A stretch of 40,498 nt of DNA from an uncultured bacterium (GCA_947073545.1 CAMTMP010000036.1:1-40498), one strand, 5' to 3'; positions 9,601 to 18,570 are shown, counted from the first letter of the stretch. The notes: generated from the sequence alone by a model not told the origin. Program-made: numbers and translations.

Positions 9601-10829
9601 CCGTTCTCGATTTATTAAACGAACGCGCCGCCGATGCGGACAACTGGGACGAATATGCGGATCTGTGGACCAGCGAATGGGAGCAGGCGCTTGCGGATGC
9701 GAAATCCGGCCTGATCGAAACAGCCGGTTCCATACAGGAGATCAACGACGCCTTGCGGGAAGTGCGATTCTCAAGTATCACGGACGCCATCGAAGAGTTA
9801 AACCGGGCGGACGGCATTCTCTCCTCCATGTCAGGACTGATTCAGGATGCATGGCTCTACGGGGACGAAGGGCTTACCGAGTATGGAAAAGCCAGGGCCG
9901 CCCTATTGGTATCCCAGCTTGAAAACGCTCAGAACAGGGCGGAAGAATATCTGGAACTCACAAAACGGATCGAGGAAAATCAGGATACCTACGCCTCGGA
10001 TACCGCCTATCAGGAAGCGCTCTTTGAGGCTTCCCAAAACTACTACAGCACCCTCTCCGACGCCGCCTCTCTGGAAAACGCCATCATGGATCTGATGAGA
10101 CAGGCGAAGGAGGAGGAAGTTTCCGGCTGGAAAGATATCATTTCCGCCAGAAAAGAAGCCTTACAGGCTAAGAAATCCTACTACGACTACGACAGAAACC
10201 TAAAGGAGAAAAACAAGAACATCGACTCCCTGCGGGCGGAGCTTGCCGCCTTAAACGATATCAACACCGCCCAGGCAAAGGCCAGAAAAGCCAAGCTGGA
10301 AGCACAGCTTGCACAGGCGGAAGAAGAACTTGAAACCGCCAGAACGGAACACGAGTATTCCATCAGCATGGACGCCCTCGACGATTACGCGAAAACGCTG
10401 GAAGAAGCGCTGGATGAATCCACGCAGACCGTAGAGGAAACCTTGGAATCCCAGAAGAAAGTGATCGAGGAGGCCAAAGAACTGTACCGCACTTCCACGG
10501 ATGCGGTGGAGGAAACCATGCAGAAGGTCACCGACTTTTACCGTCTTGCAGGAGAACGGATGGATACTTTTCTTGCGAATCTCCCGGAATCGGACCTTTC
10601 TCCAAACCTCGTCCGTCTCCCTGATACCGCGGGCGCATTGGAGGCGATACCTTCTTCCGGCCGGGAGTCTGTGGAAATCGTCAACCACTACGACGCCCTG
10701 CTGCGTGTCGACGGCAGTGTGGACAGGGACGCACTCCCCGGCCTGCAGGATATTCTGGAAAAATCTTATCAGTACACCACCCAAAAACAGTATGCCGATC
10801 TAAAAAAGATCGGGTACGCCCTACATTGA
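3642..10829 (+). CDS. phage tail tape-measure protein, exon 2 (about 2386 aa)
   Basis: The main body of the tape-measure protein. Coding very likely resumes at 3669 (CTC GCA CAA...) after splicing; the open frame extends back to an ATG at 3642 with only a weak ribosome site, which I read as intron sequence. A hydrophobic, probably membrane-active segment (AGIFLAVSLAIQAISTAID) lies early, followed by long coiled-coil regions rich in Glu, Lys and Ala. Three diverged tandem repeats occupy about 7750-9180. With exon 1 the protein would have 2789 aa; at the usual ~0.15 nm per residue that implies a tail of roughly 400 nm (inference). The first 120 bases of the exon are strikingly AT-rich compared with the rest. 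No lytic transglycosylase or peptidase domain was recognised. Confidence 0.88.
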   Translation: MNSDIISDALAQVTENGIGLGNIFNKFNIDRYKNVIDDFKMLRFDNDIFKLDDGKANWSAIAKAIGDCDDTALSYFKTLEDGNGTINNQAASMEGLSKHLEKTGKGFASAAVKTTLLNSALNAGIFLAVSLAIQAISTAIDNYIHRVENARERTAELLDEFQQRNDSLSGHKKVVSESADRYSQLSEGVDLSTNENRSLSTQEYEEFLAINKQLADSFPGLTKGIDENGNAILSLGANGMTAKAQLEELLQTEEDLSNFKTAQGLEESFAGIYTYIEEAAQASAELEGTVADSNEVLAHLQKAAPNDIKLDDSPNQLLFSGNIDNDAELNYLNALTSSSREFWKSLDGLRRVELAGIGINDATLFTTSYTEDGAFEMYSQAYRLTDEEKASLEAIMKDNVSTADGALLDSIGAQSQELQAKVMQGENAWRDFVPSLVSGMQSKQTFQDLAPDLQDTAIQFVEELDYSCASAMNEWDPDPYAFIRDKIIVPLGGLDASDQQLVSDSLRSLLTLDRNALSIDELEEQITAYSTEIAKELNIDPIELKAMLGLDQDDTKERLEQSIRDITDDHGISDRKQYAELSELTGNFTKKQAELWLEATRGAENAQQAARMYHEALEKANHAEMEPPLKADAFTVMENMEAKLKPTLKSLKSAYETIFADGFHIDATDFEALESIRSTIDSLRKTEGPDFHFDMESFNRFAAIMTDADTTQAQAKQAFTDLAVSIYQAGTATNGLTQETAGLFSGLLSSLGIVNADELAMRALAESKGAALIASHNLAEASRVDMFNLLNEGQAAGITREMIYQLAASEIAYNTTGLSVEEKIAKLGELASAYNDTATSALAASAANRIANGRGDYETILSDMMASIKRQTDSFKIEFDPIKPGKTGSSGAAAKAAKTETDALSGLNSEMDKLQSAYKSLCDIRDTYNQNGKITADQYQALTNMGFLFLSQLVDENGQLGLNASAFERLSQAKLEEMQIQMARNATDTINGLKTEAAAVEYLTYANEQLRDAALGAAEAQLKAAVDNASARGGKQAEAAKQIYQGYQAAKQMAEKVDFSFTPAASSSTAAPATKTEPPKEEPAANPMDAYNKEKSLLEHMLAMDQISKAEYYEKLLALAKGSFEGDAEHQDQIWDAEESYRDYLESIKETYNWIEIFLENLSKKTAALIDKAGRFISWSKKNAMINRAVKATDKQISGQNNAYVYYAEKARRVGLSNAYIDKIQNGTLTMEDMQNEALSDKIEKYQEWYDKMAACEDAVTDLYDQERDLIRQKMDNVLDYYSDLDSYMSSIVSKIDSFISLTDEMGKRSSLSDLLEQFAAVNEQAAHFRSQTTATREDTKENLFESSERVKAAEEKEKEELVSSLASQKTHVESGAKNTGTYQKLLKEIAKASTAEEKKKAELDAVEAKNKIDKNDSEKVRKRKESNIAPKKTAHEKAKKKREDLEAKKKQLEENATADTIVEYAKLYDTEQTLLARQKKKEAQGKTLSKADAKKLADTQAKMAEISGERNAAINELENRLAIAKGDKAEETEAEKLKNRLAAIIGREEDGKDRVGSGIKESATYRKLLKDIADKEAAIEKEQNKYNGKKASKAQLDAQKKKLDQMSAQLAAYNEKKSALEKNATADTIAEYSKVYDSFRKLQDKLDSGKVLSASDWKKYNTYSDQLQQFADEREATVKSLSEQLEKLQNPGDKAANIKREYEEASEDIRESYKNQIDSIDSGMKASGQYKNLLAQKQRLENKRDSAKGLTAAEEKALRKYTAELDALEKGATGDNVANYMKTWEQWYALRLKIDKGTALSKTDAAKYDELSSRLEGWNEEKQSRINDLLSLMEDDLEKLRKSNDENLADAEAETNSYYSTVYGLAKQIAEYNLTALNEQLSCLDAYISYYSDLVSLYDRFSGDKLSRLMTDLDEGALSDQVSVYEKYLDTLTSKYDATLSQINEYKQLLDAIDTNDFQSSMSLFQKAMDNYQASGNTEMADRLQAVLDLLNERAADADNWDEYADLWTSEWEQALADAKSGLIETAGSIQEINDALREVRFSSITDAIEELNRADGILSSMSGLIQDAWLYGDEGLTEYGKARAALLVSQLENAQNRAEEYLELTKRIEENQDTYASDTAYQEALFEASQNYYSTLSDAASLENAIMDLMRQAKEEEVSGWKDIISARKEALQAKKSYYDYDRNLKEKNKNIDSLRAELAALNDINTAQAKARKAKLEAQLAQAEEELETARTEHEYSISMDALDDYAKTLEEALDESTQTVEETLESQKKVIEEAKELYRTSTDAVEETMQKVTDFYRLAGERMDTFLANLPESDLSPNLVRLPDTAGALEAIPSSGRESVEIVNHYDALLRVDGSVDRDALPGLQDILEKSYQYTTQKQYADLKKIGYALH
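6513..6589 (+). repeat. 77-bp perfect direct repeat with window bases 1-77
   Basis: Identical over all 77 bases to the left edge of the window, same strand and same reading frame. The repeat probably continues leftwards beyond the window. The distance between copies is about 6.5 kb, so recombination between them could delete or amplify the interval. Confidence 0.9.
7757..9180 (+). repeat. three diverged in-frame repeats within the tape-measure gene
   Basis: Each unit, about 165-185 codons, has the order SG-K-(S/T)-Y-(K/R)LL, a long coiled coil, then NATADTI-EY-K-YD, then GK-LS-(A/S)D-K, then an ER-A--L heptad end. Units start near 7757, 8308 and 8797; the NATADTI-like motif recurs at about 8006, 8506 and 8953 (the last as GATGDNV). 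They have diverged at DNA level, so the expansion is old. Confidence 0.7.
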
Positions 10830-10839
10830 AAAAGCAGAC

Positions 10840-10877
10840 GGAGGGCGCGGGAAAATCTTTGATTAGCCCCGCCCTCC
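10840..10877 (+). other. GC-rich stem-loop between tape-measure and Dit genes
   Basis: GGAGGGCG (10840-10847) pairs with CGCCCTCC (10870-10877), extended by GGG/CCC with one bulge. It is followed by CAGAAAGGAGG, the Dit ribosome site, and not by a T-run. It is therefore more likely a processing or translation-tuning hairpin than a terminator. Confidence 0.5.
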
Positions 10878-10898
10878 CAGAAAGGAGGCAGCAATTAC

Positions 10899-11771
10899 AT
10901 GTCATTCTTAGACGCATATTCTTTTATCTTCGACGGCGAAAGCAGCGATTCTTATAACCTGATGATGTGCTGGATCGACGACACTGCGGACATTTCCGCA
11001 AACGGGCTTCGCCGGACAATCGACAGCGGCGCCGTCAACCACGTCCGCTTGAAAACAAACAATTACGGCGTGAGTTTTGACGGAAATATCGAGTTTTCCT
11101 TTTATATTATCAAAAAGGACGAGACCCCTTTTACCAGACAGGAGTCCATGGCCGTCAACCGCTGGCTTACCCGTTCCACCGTGCCCAGAGCCTTATACTT
11201 TAGCGATAACGCTGTGCCCACGCTCCATTACTACGCCGTCTGCACGGAGATCGAGGACAAGGTTTTTCTGGAGCATCAGGCCAAACGTCTGGTTTTCAAG
11301 ACAAACTCTCCTTTCGGTTTCACCGATCCCGCCGAGAAAAAGTTCCGCGTTACAGGCGAGGAAGTCTTTACCGTAGACAACCTTGCCGAAACGGTTAACG
11401 GCCTCTTCTATCCCCGGATTCTCTTATCTGCCAAAGACACCGGCGCCATTGTAATCGAAAACGTGAGCGACCAAAAATCAGTGACTCTCACTTTTTCCGA
11501 GTCATTCTTGCCGGACAGTTCGGGGAACCAGACGCTTCTGATCGACAGCGCGCAAATGAAACTGCTTGACGTAAATAACGGCGGCCGTCTCGTGCCGTTT
11601 CATGAAGTGGGCTGGACGACGCAATATTCCAGCTACGTCTCATCCGTTGACAGCTACATGGAATCAATCTACTGGTTCCGACTCATACCGGGAACAAACA
11701 CCGTTAAGATCACGGGCAGCTGCGAGGCCGCCTTTATCTTTGAATTTCCCAGAAAGGCAGGTTGCTTATGA
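10899..11771 (+). CDS. distal tail protein (Dit-like, siphophage tail family)
   Basis: A 290-aa protein directly after the tape-measure gene, the normal place for Dit, the hexameric hub joining the tail tube to the baseplate. Visible features fit: an N-terminal beta-rich domain beginning SFIFDGESS with a DSYNL segment, a middle NGLRRTIDSGAVNHVR region, the family-typical MAVNRWLTR near residue 85 and a C-terminal galectin-like half ending in GTNTVKITGSCEAAFIFEFP. A strong AAAGGAGG ribosome site precedes the ATG. The stop overlaps the start of the next gene by four bases (ATGA), so the two are translationally coupled. The assignment rests on position plus these features. Confidence 0.78.
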   Translation: MSFLDAYSFIFDGESSDSYNLMMCWIDDTADISANGLRRTIDSGAVNHVRLKTNNYGVSFDGNIEFSFYIIKKDETPFTRQESMAVNRWLTRSTVPRALYFSDNAVPTLHYYAVCTEIEDKVFLEHQAKRLVFKTNSPFGFTDPAEKKFRVTGEEVFTVDNLAETVNGLFYPRILLSAKDTGAIVIENVSDQKSVTLTFSESFLPDSSGNQTLLIDSAQMKLLDVNNGGRLVPFHEVGWTTQYSSYVSSVDSYMESIYWFRLIPGTNTVKITGSCEAAFIFEFPRKAGCL

Positions 11772-14700
11772 TTTATCTGGCAAAACCTACGGGCGAAATA
11801 CTCGGCAGGCCAAGCGGTCTCAGGGAGGAAACCTGTAAAGTGAAAAAAACGTTGACCGACATGTGGGAGCTTTCCTTTGACATCAACAAATATACGGATG
11901 AAAACGATGACTTTTCGTCCTCCGATTTTTACGAATCCCTCTCCGAAAACATGTATCTATTGCTGGAGAGCGATACGGCCAACGCTCTTTTTCTGATCGA
12001 CACAAAACCTGTCGTCACAAACGACGGCATACAGGAAACCAAGAGCATCACGGCCCACACGGCGGAATGCGAACTGCAGCAGAAATTTCTCCGCAGCTTT
12101 TACATCAATAACGGCACCGGAGAAAGTCAGGAATATCTGGCGGATGACAACATCGATCCCTACACCGGACTGCCAAAGGAATATATCCGCCTCGTCAATT
12201 TTGAAAAGCCCGGACTTTCCCTGCTGCATCTGGCATTGCAGGGAACCGGATGGACCGTGGACGACAGCTTGCAAACTGCGGAGGCAGAAGCCTGTACCGG
12301 AAAATATCAGTTCAGCGTGGACGGAAAGGATGTCTATTCTTTCCTCATGAGCGAAGTCGCCCAGACGGCAAAAATTCTCTTTTTCTTCGACCGCAGAAAG
12401 CGCAGGGTCAGCTTCCGCTCCTATCCGCATATCGGTAAGGACACCGGCATTTGCATCGGCCTGCGCAATCTGGCAAACCGGATTCAGATCGAATCCACCG
12501 CGGACGCGGCGCTGATCACCGCATACCGCCCGACCTGTGACGGCGGTCTTGGTATCGAATATGTCAACTTCGGCGATCCCCTCCTGTACAATCTGGATTA
12601 CTTCGCAGACACGCACGATGCGTATGGGAATTATCAGTACGTCACCGAAAGTTTCCATGACCAGTACGCGGCATGGAAAAAGAAGCGGGAAGAGCTGCGG
12701 CCGGATTACATCGCCCTGACAGAAAGCTATAACAAAACCCTCCTCGATGTAAGCGAATTGCAAAACCGTCTTCCCAACGACGGCTGCAGCATCGACTACA
12801 AAACCTACAAGGCGGACGAGCTTGCCTTCTCCTTAAACGCCTATGAAAAGGCGCTGGCCGCATTAATCACCCTGTACAAAAAGGAGTATCCCGGCCTCTA
12901 TGCCGATCCCGGCGCCAAGCTGAATGAATCCCATCTGCGCACTACCATGTACTGGCACGAATACTACGCTTACAAATATCAGATCATTCCCGCCGTTGTG
13001 GAGGCCATGAAAATCTGGTATGCGACAGACCAAAACGGGAATCTTTTAAGAGATGAAAACGGCGGCTATATGGTGTGCGAAAACGGAAACCCCGCTTACG
13101 CGGGAAATCCTGCTATCGTCAAACCGATAAACGCCTTTTTGTATGAATTTGAACTGTACGGCCTGACAGAACTGCAAGCGAAGAAAAAGGCATGGATGGA
13201 ATGCGTCAATCTTTTATACCGGGACGGTTTTATCACCTCCGGCACAAAGGAAAACCCAAGGGCTTACCTGACTCCCGACGAAACCGGATGGGGGCGGCTG
13301 ACGGCCGGGCAGAAAGCGCAGTTTACCACCGTTTCCGCATTTAAAGATATGCTCAACAGCTATCTCGACTACATGGCATTCGGCTCCCGCCCTAACGCCA
13401 TAACCGGCACAACCTGCAAAGGCATTGTCCGCCTGTGCGAGGATGCCATTGCCGAAAGACAGGGAGAAATCGATTCCCTGCAGAAACGCCTCGCCTCCGT
13501 CGGCGCCGAGAGGGATGCCCTCTCCTTCTCCGTTCTCCCGGAAAACAATTTCAGCGCGGAGAATCTGAAGCTCTTTTGCCTCCTCGTCCGTGAGGCAGAC
13601 TACAACAGCCAAAATATCGTGACTACGAATCTGGACGATGTCCTGACCATGATCGGCGTTGCCGAAGAACTCTATCAGGACGCAAAGGCGCATCTTAATA
13701 CCGCATCACGGCCGCAGTACGCTTTTTGCACCACCATCGACAACCTGTTTGCACTGGAAGAATTTGCGCCGCTGCGGGAAGATTTTGCCATCGGTAATTT
13801 CATCCGCCTGCTGCCCGGTCTGTTCCACGACGACTCCGTGAAACTGCGACTCATATCCATCGAGTCAAACCCGCTTCTCGATACCGGAGATATCTCTGTG
13901 GAGTTTTCCACCATGACGAGATCCCTGTCAGACGTCAACGATCTGGCCTTCCTCTTCGGCGAGGGCGCTTCCGGCACTTCCCGCTCCTCCGGGTCTGCCT
14001 CCGGCGGAACCTACGGCAAAAACGATGCCGAAATCCAGATCGCCAACAATATGCTGAACGCCCTGTTAAAATCAGAAACCTTCGGCACACAAGTATCTGA
14101 CGTGATTCTGGACAGTATCCGGGCCAATAAAGGGAATTTCGGAAAACTGCTTTCGCACAGCGGGATTTTTGACAGTTTGGAGAGCGGAGAAATAAAAGTA
14201 AACGGCGCATGTCTTACGAACATTATTCAATCCCTGAATTATATTGCCGGGTCAGAAGGCAGCATGTTTAATTTGGAGAATGGATCTGTCGACTTTGCGG
14301 GCGGCGCCCTGACGTACACGAAAAACAAAGGTCTGGTCATAAAAGGGGCAAAGGGAAAAACTTCCATAGACGGCTCCTCCGTCAACACCGGCGCCATTAC
14401 TTCGAATAACTATAACGGTACGTCCGGAAACCCTCTCGGAAATACAAAAGGTTCCATTATTGATCTGACGAATGGACAGTTCAGTTTGGGCGGCGGAAAA
14501 ATAAAGTGGAACGGGTCGGATCTTGCAATAGACGGCGGCGGAACGTTTGCCGGAGACGTCATCGCAACCACCTTAACCGCAACGCAGAGCGGAAATATCG
14601 CAGGCTGGAATTTCAATCAGAATGGTTTTTATAAAAGCAATTCATCCATAGCCTCGAAAAACGGTATGTATATAGGCGAAGAAGGCATTTCCATCAAAGA

Positions 14701-15769
14701 CTGTTTTGTTGCGAAAAGCAACGGGCTGTACATTAAATCCGAAGACTGGATATCTGACGCCTACTTAAATTATGTAGGAGATGATTATTCTACATTATGC
14801 AATATTATGAAAGGTCAATGGATCCGGATTTACATGTATAATACGGCTGATATCGACTATTTTAGTATGAGCTGGAAACACAGCTTAAATATAGAAATGG
14901 TCTCTGCCGATGACGAAGACGGCGGCGCTGCCGCAATAATGGGAATTGCTAATCAATACATCATAAGAGGGTATGGCGTCAGCGGACGTACAGAAGCGGC
15001 AGACGCCATGTCCTTTGACGGAGAGAATGTATTATATCTGGATGTATCATATGACAACTTATATGATCCAAACGTTGTCTCGAATAACAAAGACGTACAG
15101 GAATATATCCAGCTCGGTTATAAAGCGAAGGTAAGCAGCGTAAGCATAGAAAAACTTTACAGCAACGGCCGGAGCATTGGCGGGAGATATTTTGACAGTG
15201 TACAGATCGGAAAAATCGAAATATACAATTCAGACAATACACTGAGCAGGACAATACACGGAACACGAACCAATAACAGAAAAGGAATGATGATCAACAC
15301 CTATAGCAAACATATTTATGCGGAAAATTTCAGCATAGACAACGATAGTCTGTCTCATTCTGCTGTATATCAATCCGTCTCTTCCGCATCTCCCAACGTA
15401 TATATCAATTCAGACGGCTGCTTTAAACGTTCGTCCTCCTCTTCGCAAAGATATAAAACCGATATCACCACAGAAATACCCGAAGATATCTCACCTGAAA
15501 AATTGTACGATTTGGATATTGTGTCATTTAAATATAAAGACCACTACCTTTCGTCACAGGACTGCAGGTATCAAAGCGACATTGTCGGACTGATCGCAGA
15601 AGATGTATTCAGGAAATATCCGTTGGCATGTAATTTTGATGCAAATGGAAATCCCGAAATGTGGGAGATCCATATTTTGTTCCCCGCCGCGTTAAAATTG
15701 ATCCAAGAGCAGCATGAAGAAATCGAAAAACTGAAACAGCGAGTTACTATTTTAGAGCAGAAAGCATAA
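11768..15769 (+). CDS. tail-tip/fibre protein with S74-type chaperone C-terminus
   Basis: A 1333-aa protein in the Tal position. The N-terminal ~380 residues (MIYLAKPTGEILG..., ELSFDINKYTD) resemble the gp27-like tail-hub domain of clostridial prophage tail endopeptidase/minor structural proteins. A helical stretch follows, then from about residue 740 a Gly/Ser-rich linker (GEGASGTSRSSGSASGGT), then beta-rich fibre sequence. The last ~110 residues (SSSSQRYKTDITTEI..., DIVGLIAEDV, ending in a coiled coil with EEIEKLKQRV) match the intramolecular chaperone of endosialidase and related tail spikes, which directs trimer folding and cuts itself off before a Ser. No clear peptidoglycan-degrading domain is visible. 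The ATG at 11768 overlaps the Dit stop. Confidence 0.8.
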   Translation: MIYLAKPTGEILGRPSGLREETCKVKKTLTDMWELSFDINKYTDENDDFSSSDFYESLSENMYLLLESDTANALFLIDTKPVVTNDGIQETKSITAHTAECELQQKFLRSFYINNGTGESQEYLADDNIDPYTGLPKEYIRLVNFEKPGLSLLHLALQGTGWTVDDSLQTAEAEACTGKYQFSVDGKDVYSFLMSEVAQTAKILFFFDRRKRRVSFRSYPHIGKDTGICIGLRNLANRIQIESTADAALITAYRPTCDGGLGIEYVNFGDPLLYNLDYFADTHDAYGNYQYVTESFHDQYAAWKKKREELRPDYIALTESYNKTLLDVSELQNRLPNDGCSIDYKTYKADELAFSLNAYEKALAALITLYKKEYPGLYADPGAKLNESHLRTTMYWHEYYAYKYQIIPAVVEAMKIWYATDQNGNLLRDENGGYMVCENGNPAYAGNPAIVKPINAFLYEFELYGLTELQAKKKAWMECVNLLYRDGFITSGTKENPRAYLTPDETGWGRLTAGQKAQFTTVSAFKDMLNSYLDYMAFGSRPNAITGTTCKGIVRLCEDAIAERQGEIDSLQKRLASVGAERDALSFSVLPENNFSAENLKLFCLLVREADYNSQNIVTTNLDDVLTMIGVAEELYQDAKAHLNTASRPQYAFCTTIDNLFALEEFAPLREDFAIGNFIRLLPGLFHDDSVKLRLISIESNPLLDTGDISVEFSTMTRSLSDVNDLAFLFGEGASGTSRSSGSASGGTYGKNDAEIQIANNMLNALLKSETFGTQVSDVILDSIRANKGNFGKLLSHSGIFDSLESGEIKVNGACLTNIIQSLNYIAGSEGSMFNLENGSVDFAGGALTYTKNKGLVIKGAKGKTSIDGSSVNTGAITSNNYNGTSGNPLGNTKGSIIDLTNGQFSLGGGKIKWNGSDLAIDGGGTFAGDVIATTLTATQSGNIAGWNFNQNGFYKSNSSIASKNGMYIGEEGISIKDCFVAKSNGLYIKSEDWISDAYLNYVGDDYSTLCNIMKGQWIRIYMYNTADIDYFSMSWKHSLNIEMVSADDEDGGAAAIMGIANQYIIRGYGVSGRTEAADAMSFDGENVLYLDVSYDNLYDPNVVSNNKDVQEYIQLGYKAKVSSVSIEKLYSNGRSIGGRYFDSVQIGKIEIYNSDNTLSRTIHGTRTNNRKGMMINTYSKHIYAENFSIDNDSLSHSAVYQSVSSASPNVYINSDGCFKRSSSSSQRYKTDITTEIPEDISPEKLYDLDIVSFKYKDHYLSSQDCRYQSDIVGLIAEDVFRKYPLACNFDANGNPEMWEIHILFPAALKLIQEQHEEIEKLKQRVTILEQKA

Positions 15770-15781
15770 CGGTTCTGCTCT
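15754..15781 (+). terminator. hairpin after the tail-tip gene
   Basis: AGAGCAGAA (15754-15762) pairs with TTCTGCTCT (15773-15781), overlapping the stop codon of the tail-tip gene, and is followed by CCGTTTATTTT. The T-rich tail is imperfect, so this may be a partial terminator letting some transcription continue to the fibre gene. Confidence 0.45.
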
Positions 15782-15808
15782 CCGTTTATTTTAAAAAGGA
15801 GGCGCATT

Positions 15809-18181
15809 ATGGAATTATTAAACAAAGACATAACCCTCGGCTTCTACAACGACACAGGCATCATCAACCTGCCTGTATCGCAGTACGACGCCGGACGCAT
15901 TATTTCCATCGGCTTTACAAACGACGGCAAAAGATTTGAGATACCCGAAAACACTTCCGTCTTTTTGAAAGCCATAAAGCCCGACGGCAAACAAGTCAAC
16001 ACCGACGAATGGTGCAGCATACACGATAACAAGGTCGTCATCGAAGTGGCCAAACAGCTTTCTGCCGTTCCCGGAATCGTTAAGTGCGAGCTGATCTTAA
16101 GCGACGATACGGGGAAACAGTATACCTCCAGCCGCTTCAACATTTTGGTCAGCAAGTCTGTACACAACGACGAAAACCTGACATCCACCGACACCTACAA
16201 AAATATCCTCGACCTCCTTCTGGAGCTGAATGACCTGAAAAAGGATCTGGTATTCAAAAAGGAAAAAGACCAGCCGGGCGGTGTACCGTCCCTGGACGAT
16301 CAAGCCAAAATCCCACGGCATGAACTGTACGACGCCGACTTAAACAGCAAAGGTGCCGTAAAGCTCGTTGACTCCGTGCAGAGCGATTCCACTGCGGACG
16401 CCGCCACCCCTAACGCCGTAAAGACCGTGAACGATACGCTGTCCGCACATATGACTGACACCGGAAACCCGCACCATTTGACGAAAGAACAGTTAGGGCT
16501 TGCCTATGTCGACAATACATCCGACGCCGACAAGCCTGTATCCAACGCCCAAAAGGCAGTAAACGATCTGATCGGCGCAGAGCGTGACAGTGTAACCCAG
16601 AGCACCAACATAGACTACACCTATCCAGATTTGGAACAGAACAAATGCCTTAACGCCGTCGGCATAGGCACACTCGTACAGGCAGTCCGCGATCTGTCAA
16701 AGAAACTCTCGGAAGCCGTTCTGAATGTGAAACGAAGCATCCCCACCATCAAGAAAAACAATACCGTCCTGATTCCCGACGCGGCAAACGCCGTGAATAT
16801 CACAGTCCCCACAAAAGTGAGTGAGCTGCAGAATGACTGCCATTTCGTATCAACCGACACCAACACATGGAAAGCCAACACGAAGGACTCCGAAGGGTAT
16901 ATCCCTGCCGGAAAAGGCCACGCCAATCAGGTTTGGCGAACCGATGCGGACGGAAACCCCGGATGGCGGGAAAACAGCGTCGGCGCCGCACTCGGCTTCA
17001 CTCCCGTACAACAGGGAGGAGGCGCCGGACAAGGCGCAAACAAAGTGAAAATCGGATGGTCGACAACCGGAACGGGACTGAAAACCACCGTCGATTCCAC
17101 TGACCTTGGAAAAGTTTATACCCAAAACAACTGCGATATTGTAATCCCCGTAAACAGAGGCGGCACCGGAGCCACCACCGCCGCAAACGCCTGTGCCAAT
17201 ATCGGCGCCGTGAAAAAGGCGGGAGATACCATGACAGGGGCGTTAAATTCCTCAAAAGCAACATATTCGTATTTGGCAGGAAACCAAGGTCAGGCGATCA
17301 TCAATTCAACCGCGGCGGCAGGCGCCTACACGATGCTGGACAAACTCAACTCCACAAACGGATATTTTACTGACGGTGTGTATAACGGAAACCGGGAGCT
17401 TCACTATACGCCGAAGACAACCGTTAATGCCGGGACGAACGCAGTAGCAAAAACGGCGGTACTGCTCGATGAAGCCGGTAACACAAGGTTTCCGGGAACT
17501 ATTACCGCACCGCTATTTTCCGGTAAGGCTACATCTGCTGAAAAGCTTGCAACAGCCCGCAGCATCAACGGACTCCTTTTCGACGGTACGTCAGATCGGG
17601 CAAATTACGGGGAAGGTATCGTCAATAATTCTGTCATTACAGTAAGCTGCCCCGGTTTCAAACTTGTCAACGGCGCGGTAATACGGGTGCTGTTCAAAAC
17701 CAGCCATATTATTTCCAGCACAAGTAAACTAAACGTCAATAATACAGGCGAAGTTGCGATACGGCCCGTAGGTAAGAAACTGCATGCGGCTGAAGTATAT
17801 ACCTTTGTATATGATGCAGGCAATAAGACATTCCGGTGTAATGGCGGCGGCGCCTTATATTTACAGACGAATGTTTATATGGATGCCTGGGATGTAGCCG
17901 GGGCTCAGTGGGTAACTCTTGATTCGCGCAGCAATTATTTGGTCGTTGGATCGGGCTGCTCATCAAATAGTACCACATGTGGCACAGACGACTATTTCAA
18001 AGTCTCTATGCTAACGAATAAAGAATACAAAGATATCAGTAGAATATGGCAGGAAATTACTCTTGGCTCTTCTGGCAGCACCGCCAGATTTTCCATAGCA
18101 AAAGTGAAGGACGAGAGCGGCGTTACTTTTAAAGTACCAAAGGGAAGCTACGCAGCGGCGCGGCTTTATCGAATAGATTAA
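15809..18181 (+). CDS. BppU-like baseplate/tail-fibre protein, probable receptor binding
   Basis: A 790-aa protein. The first ~120 residues (YDAGRIISIGFTNDGKRFE, ...FLKAIKPDGKQV...) look like the BppU N-terminal domain that anchors fibres to the baseplate. A coiled coil follows at about 125-160. Next come short fibre motifs: GNPHHLTKEQLGLAYVDNTSD, PNAVKTVND and NRGGTGATTAANACANIGAV, all common in phage tail fibres. The C-terminal ~200 residues are a beta-rich head (INGLLFDGTSDRANYG, then a Gly/Ser-rich tip), the likely host-binding part. The start has a perfect AAAAGGAGG site. Together with the tail-tip protein it would decide host range. The receptor is unknown. Confidence 0.72.
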   Translation: MELLNKDITLGFYNDTGIINLPVSQYDAGRIISIGFTNDGKRFEIPENTSVFLKAIKPDGKQVNTDEWCSIHDNKVVIEVAKQLSAVPGIVKCELILSDDTGKQYTSSRFNILVSKSVHNDENLTSTDTYKNILDLLLELNDLKKDLVFKKEKDQPGGVPSLDDQAKIPRHELYDADLNSKGAVKLVDSVQSDSTADAATPNAVKTVNDTLSAHMTDTGNPHHLTKEQLGLAYVDNTSDADKPVSNAQKAVNDLIGAERDSVTQSTNIDYTYPDLEQNKCLNAVGIGTLVQAVRDLSKKLSEAVLNVKRSIPTIKKNNTVLIPDAANAVNITVPTKVSELQNDCHFVSTDTNTWKANTKDSEGYIPAGKGHANQVWRTDADGNPGWRENSVGAALGFTPVQQGGGAGQGANKVKIGWSTTGTGLKTTVDSTDLGKVYTQNNCDIVIPVNRGGTGATTAANACANIGAVKKAGDTMTGALNSSKATYSYLAGNQGQAIINSTAAAGAYTMLDKLNSTNGYFTDGVYNGNRELHYTPKTTVNAGTNAVAKTAVLLDEAGNTRFPGTITAPLFSGKATSAEKLATARSINGLLFDGTSDRANYGEGIVNNSVITVSCPGFKLVNGAVIRVLFKTSHIISSTSKLNVNNTGEVAIRPVGKKLHAAEVYTFVYDAGNKTFRCNGGGALYLQTNVYMDAWDVAGAQWVTLDSRSNYLVVGSGCSSNSTTCGTDDYFKVSMLTNKEYKDISRIWQEITLGSSGSTARFSIAKVKDESGVTFKVPKGSYAAARLYRID

Positions 18182-18201
18182 CTATCAAATAAGGAGGCAT
18201 T

Positions 18202-18570
18202 ATGGAAAAAGTAAAATACAAAATAAAATTTCAAAATGAAGAAATGTATAGAGATTTACGCGGATACATGGTCTCAACCGATATAGTCGGTCTTTCCTAT
18301 CCGGACGCAAAAGAAAATTTGAGTGGATTCCTTATTTACGATTCAGATGGACAGATAGCCGCTGACTGCTCGGATTACATATTCAGATGGGATGTCCTTG
18401 AGGATAACCCGGACAGGATATATTATACAAATTCAGCAGACAACGTGCAGACAAAAAAGTTTGGCACAGAGAACCAGATTGAAGAGGTGGATCCCCTAAC
18501 CAACGAGGAACTGACCGAAGCAATAGCCGACCTCATATGCGAGGTCAGCATGATGCAGCTCAATATTTAG
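18202..18570 (+). CDS. small conserved-looking phage protein, function unknown
   Basis: A 122-aa acidic protein with GGAG ribosome spacing typical of this operon (AAGGAGGCATT-ATG), 20 bases after the fibre gene. It has no signal peptide or membrane segment. It contains FLIYDSDGQIAADCSDYIF followed by YYTNSADNVQ and a helical acidic end. Proteins of this size between the fibre gene and the XkdX-like gene are frequent in clostridial prophages. A fibre-associated or chaperone role is possible but not shown. Confidence 0.6.
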   Translation: MEKVKYKIKFQNEEMYRDLRGYMVSTDIVGLSYPDAKENLSGFLIYDSDGQIAADCSDYIFRWDVLEDNPDRIYYTNSADNVQTKKFGTENQIEEVDPLTNEELTEAIADLICEVSMMQLNI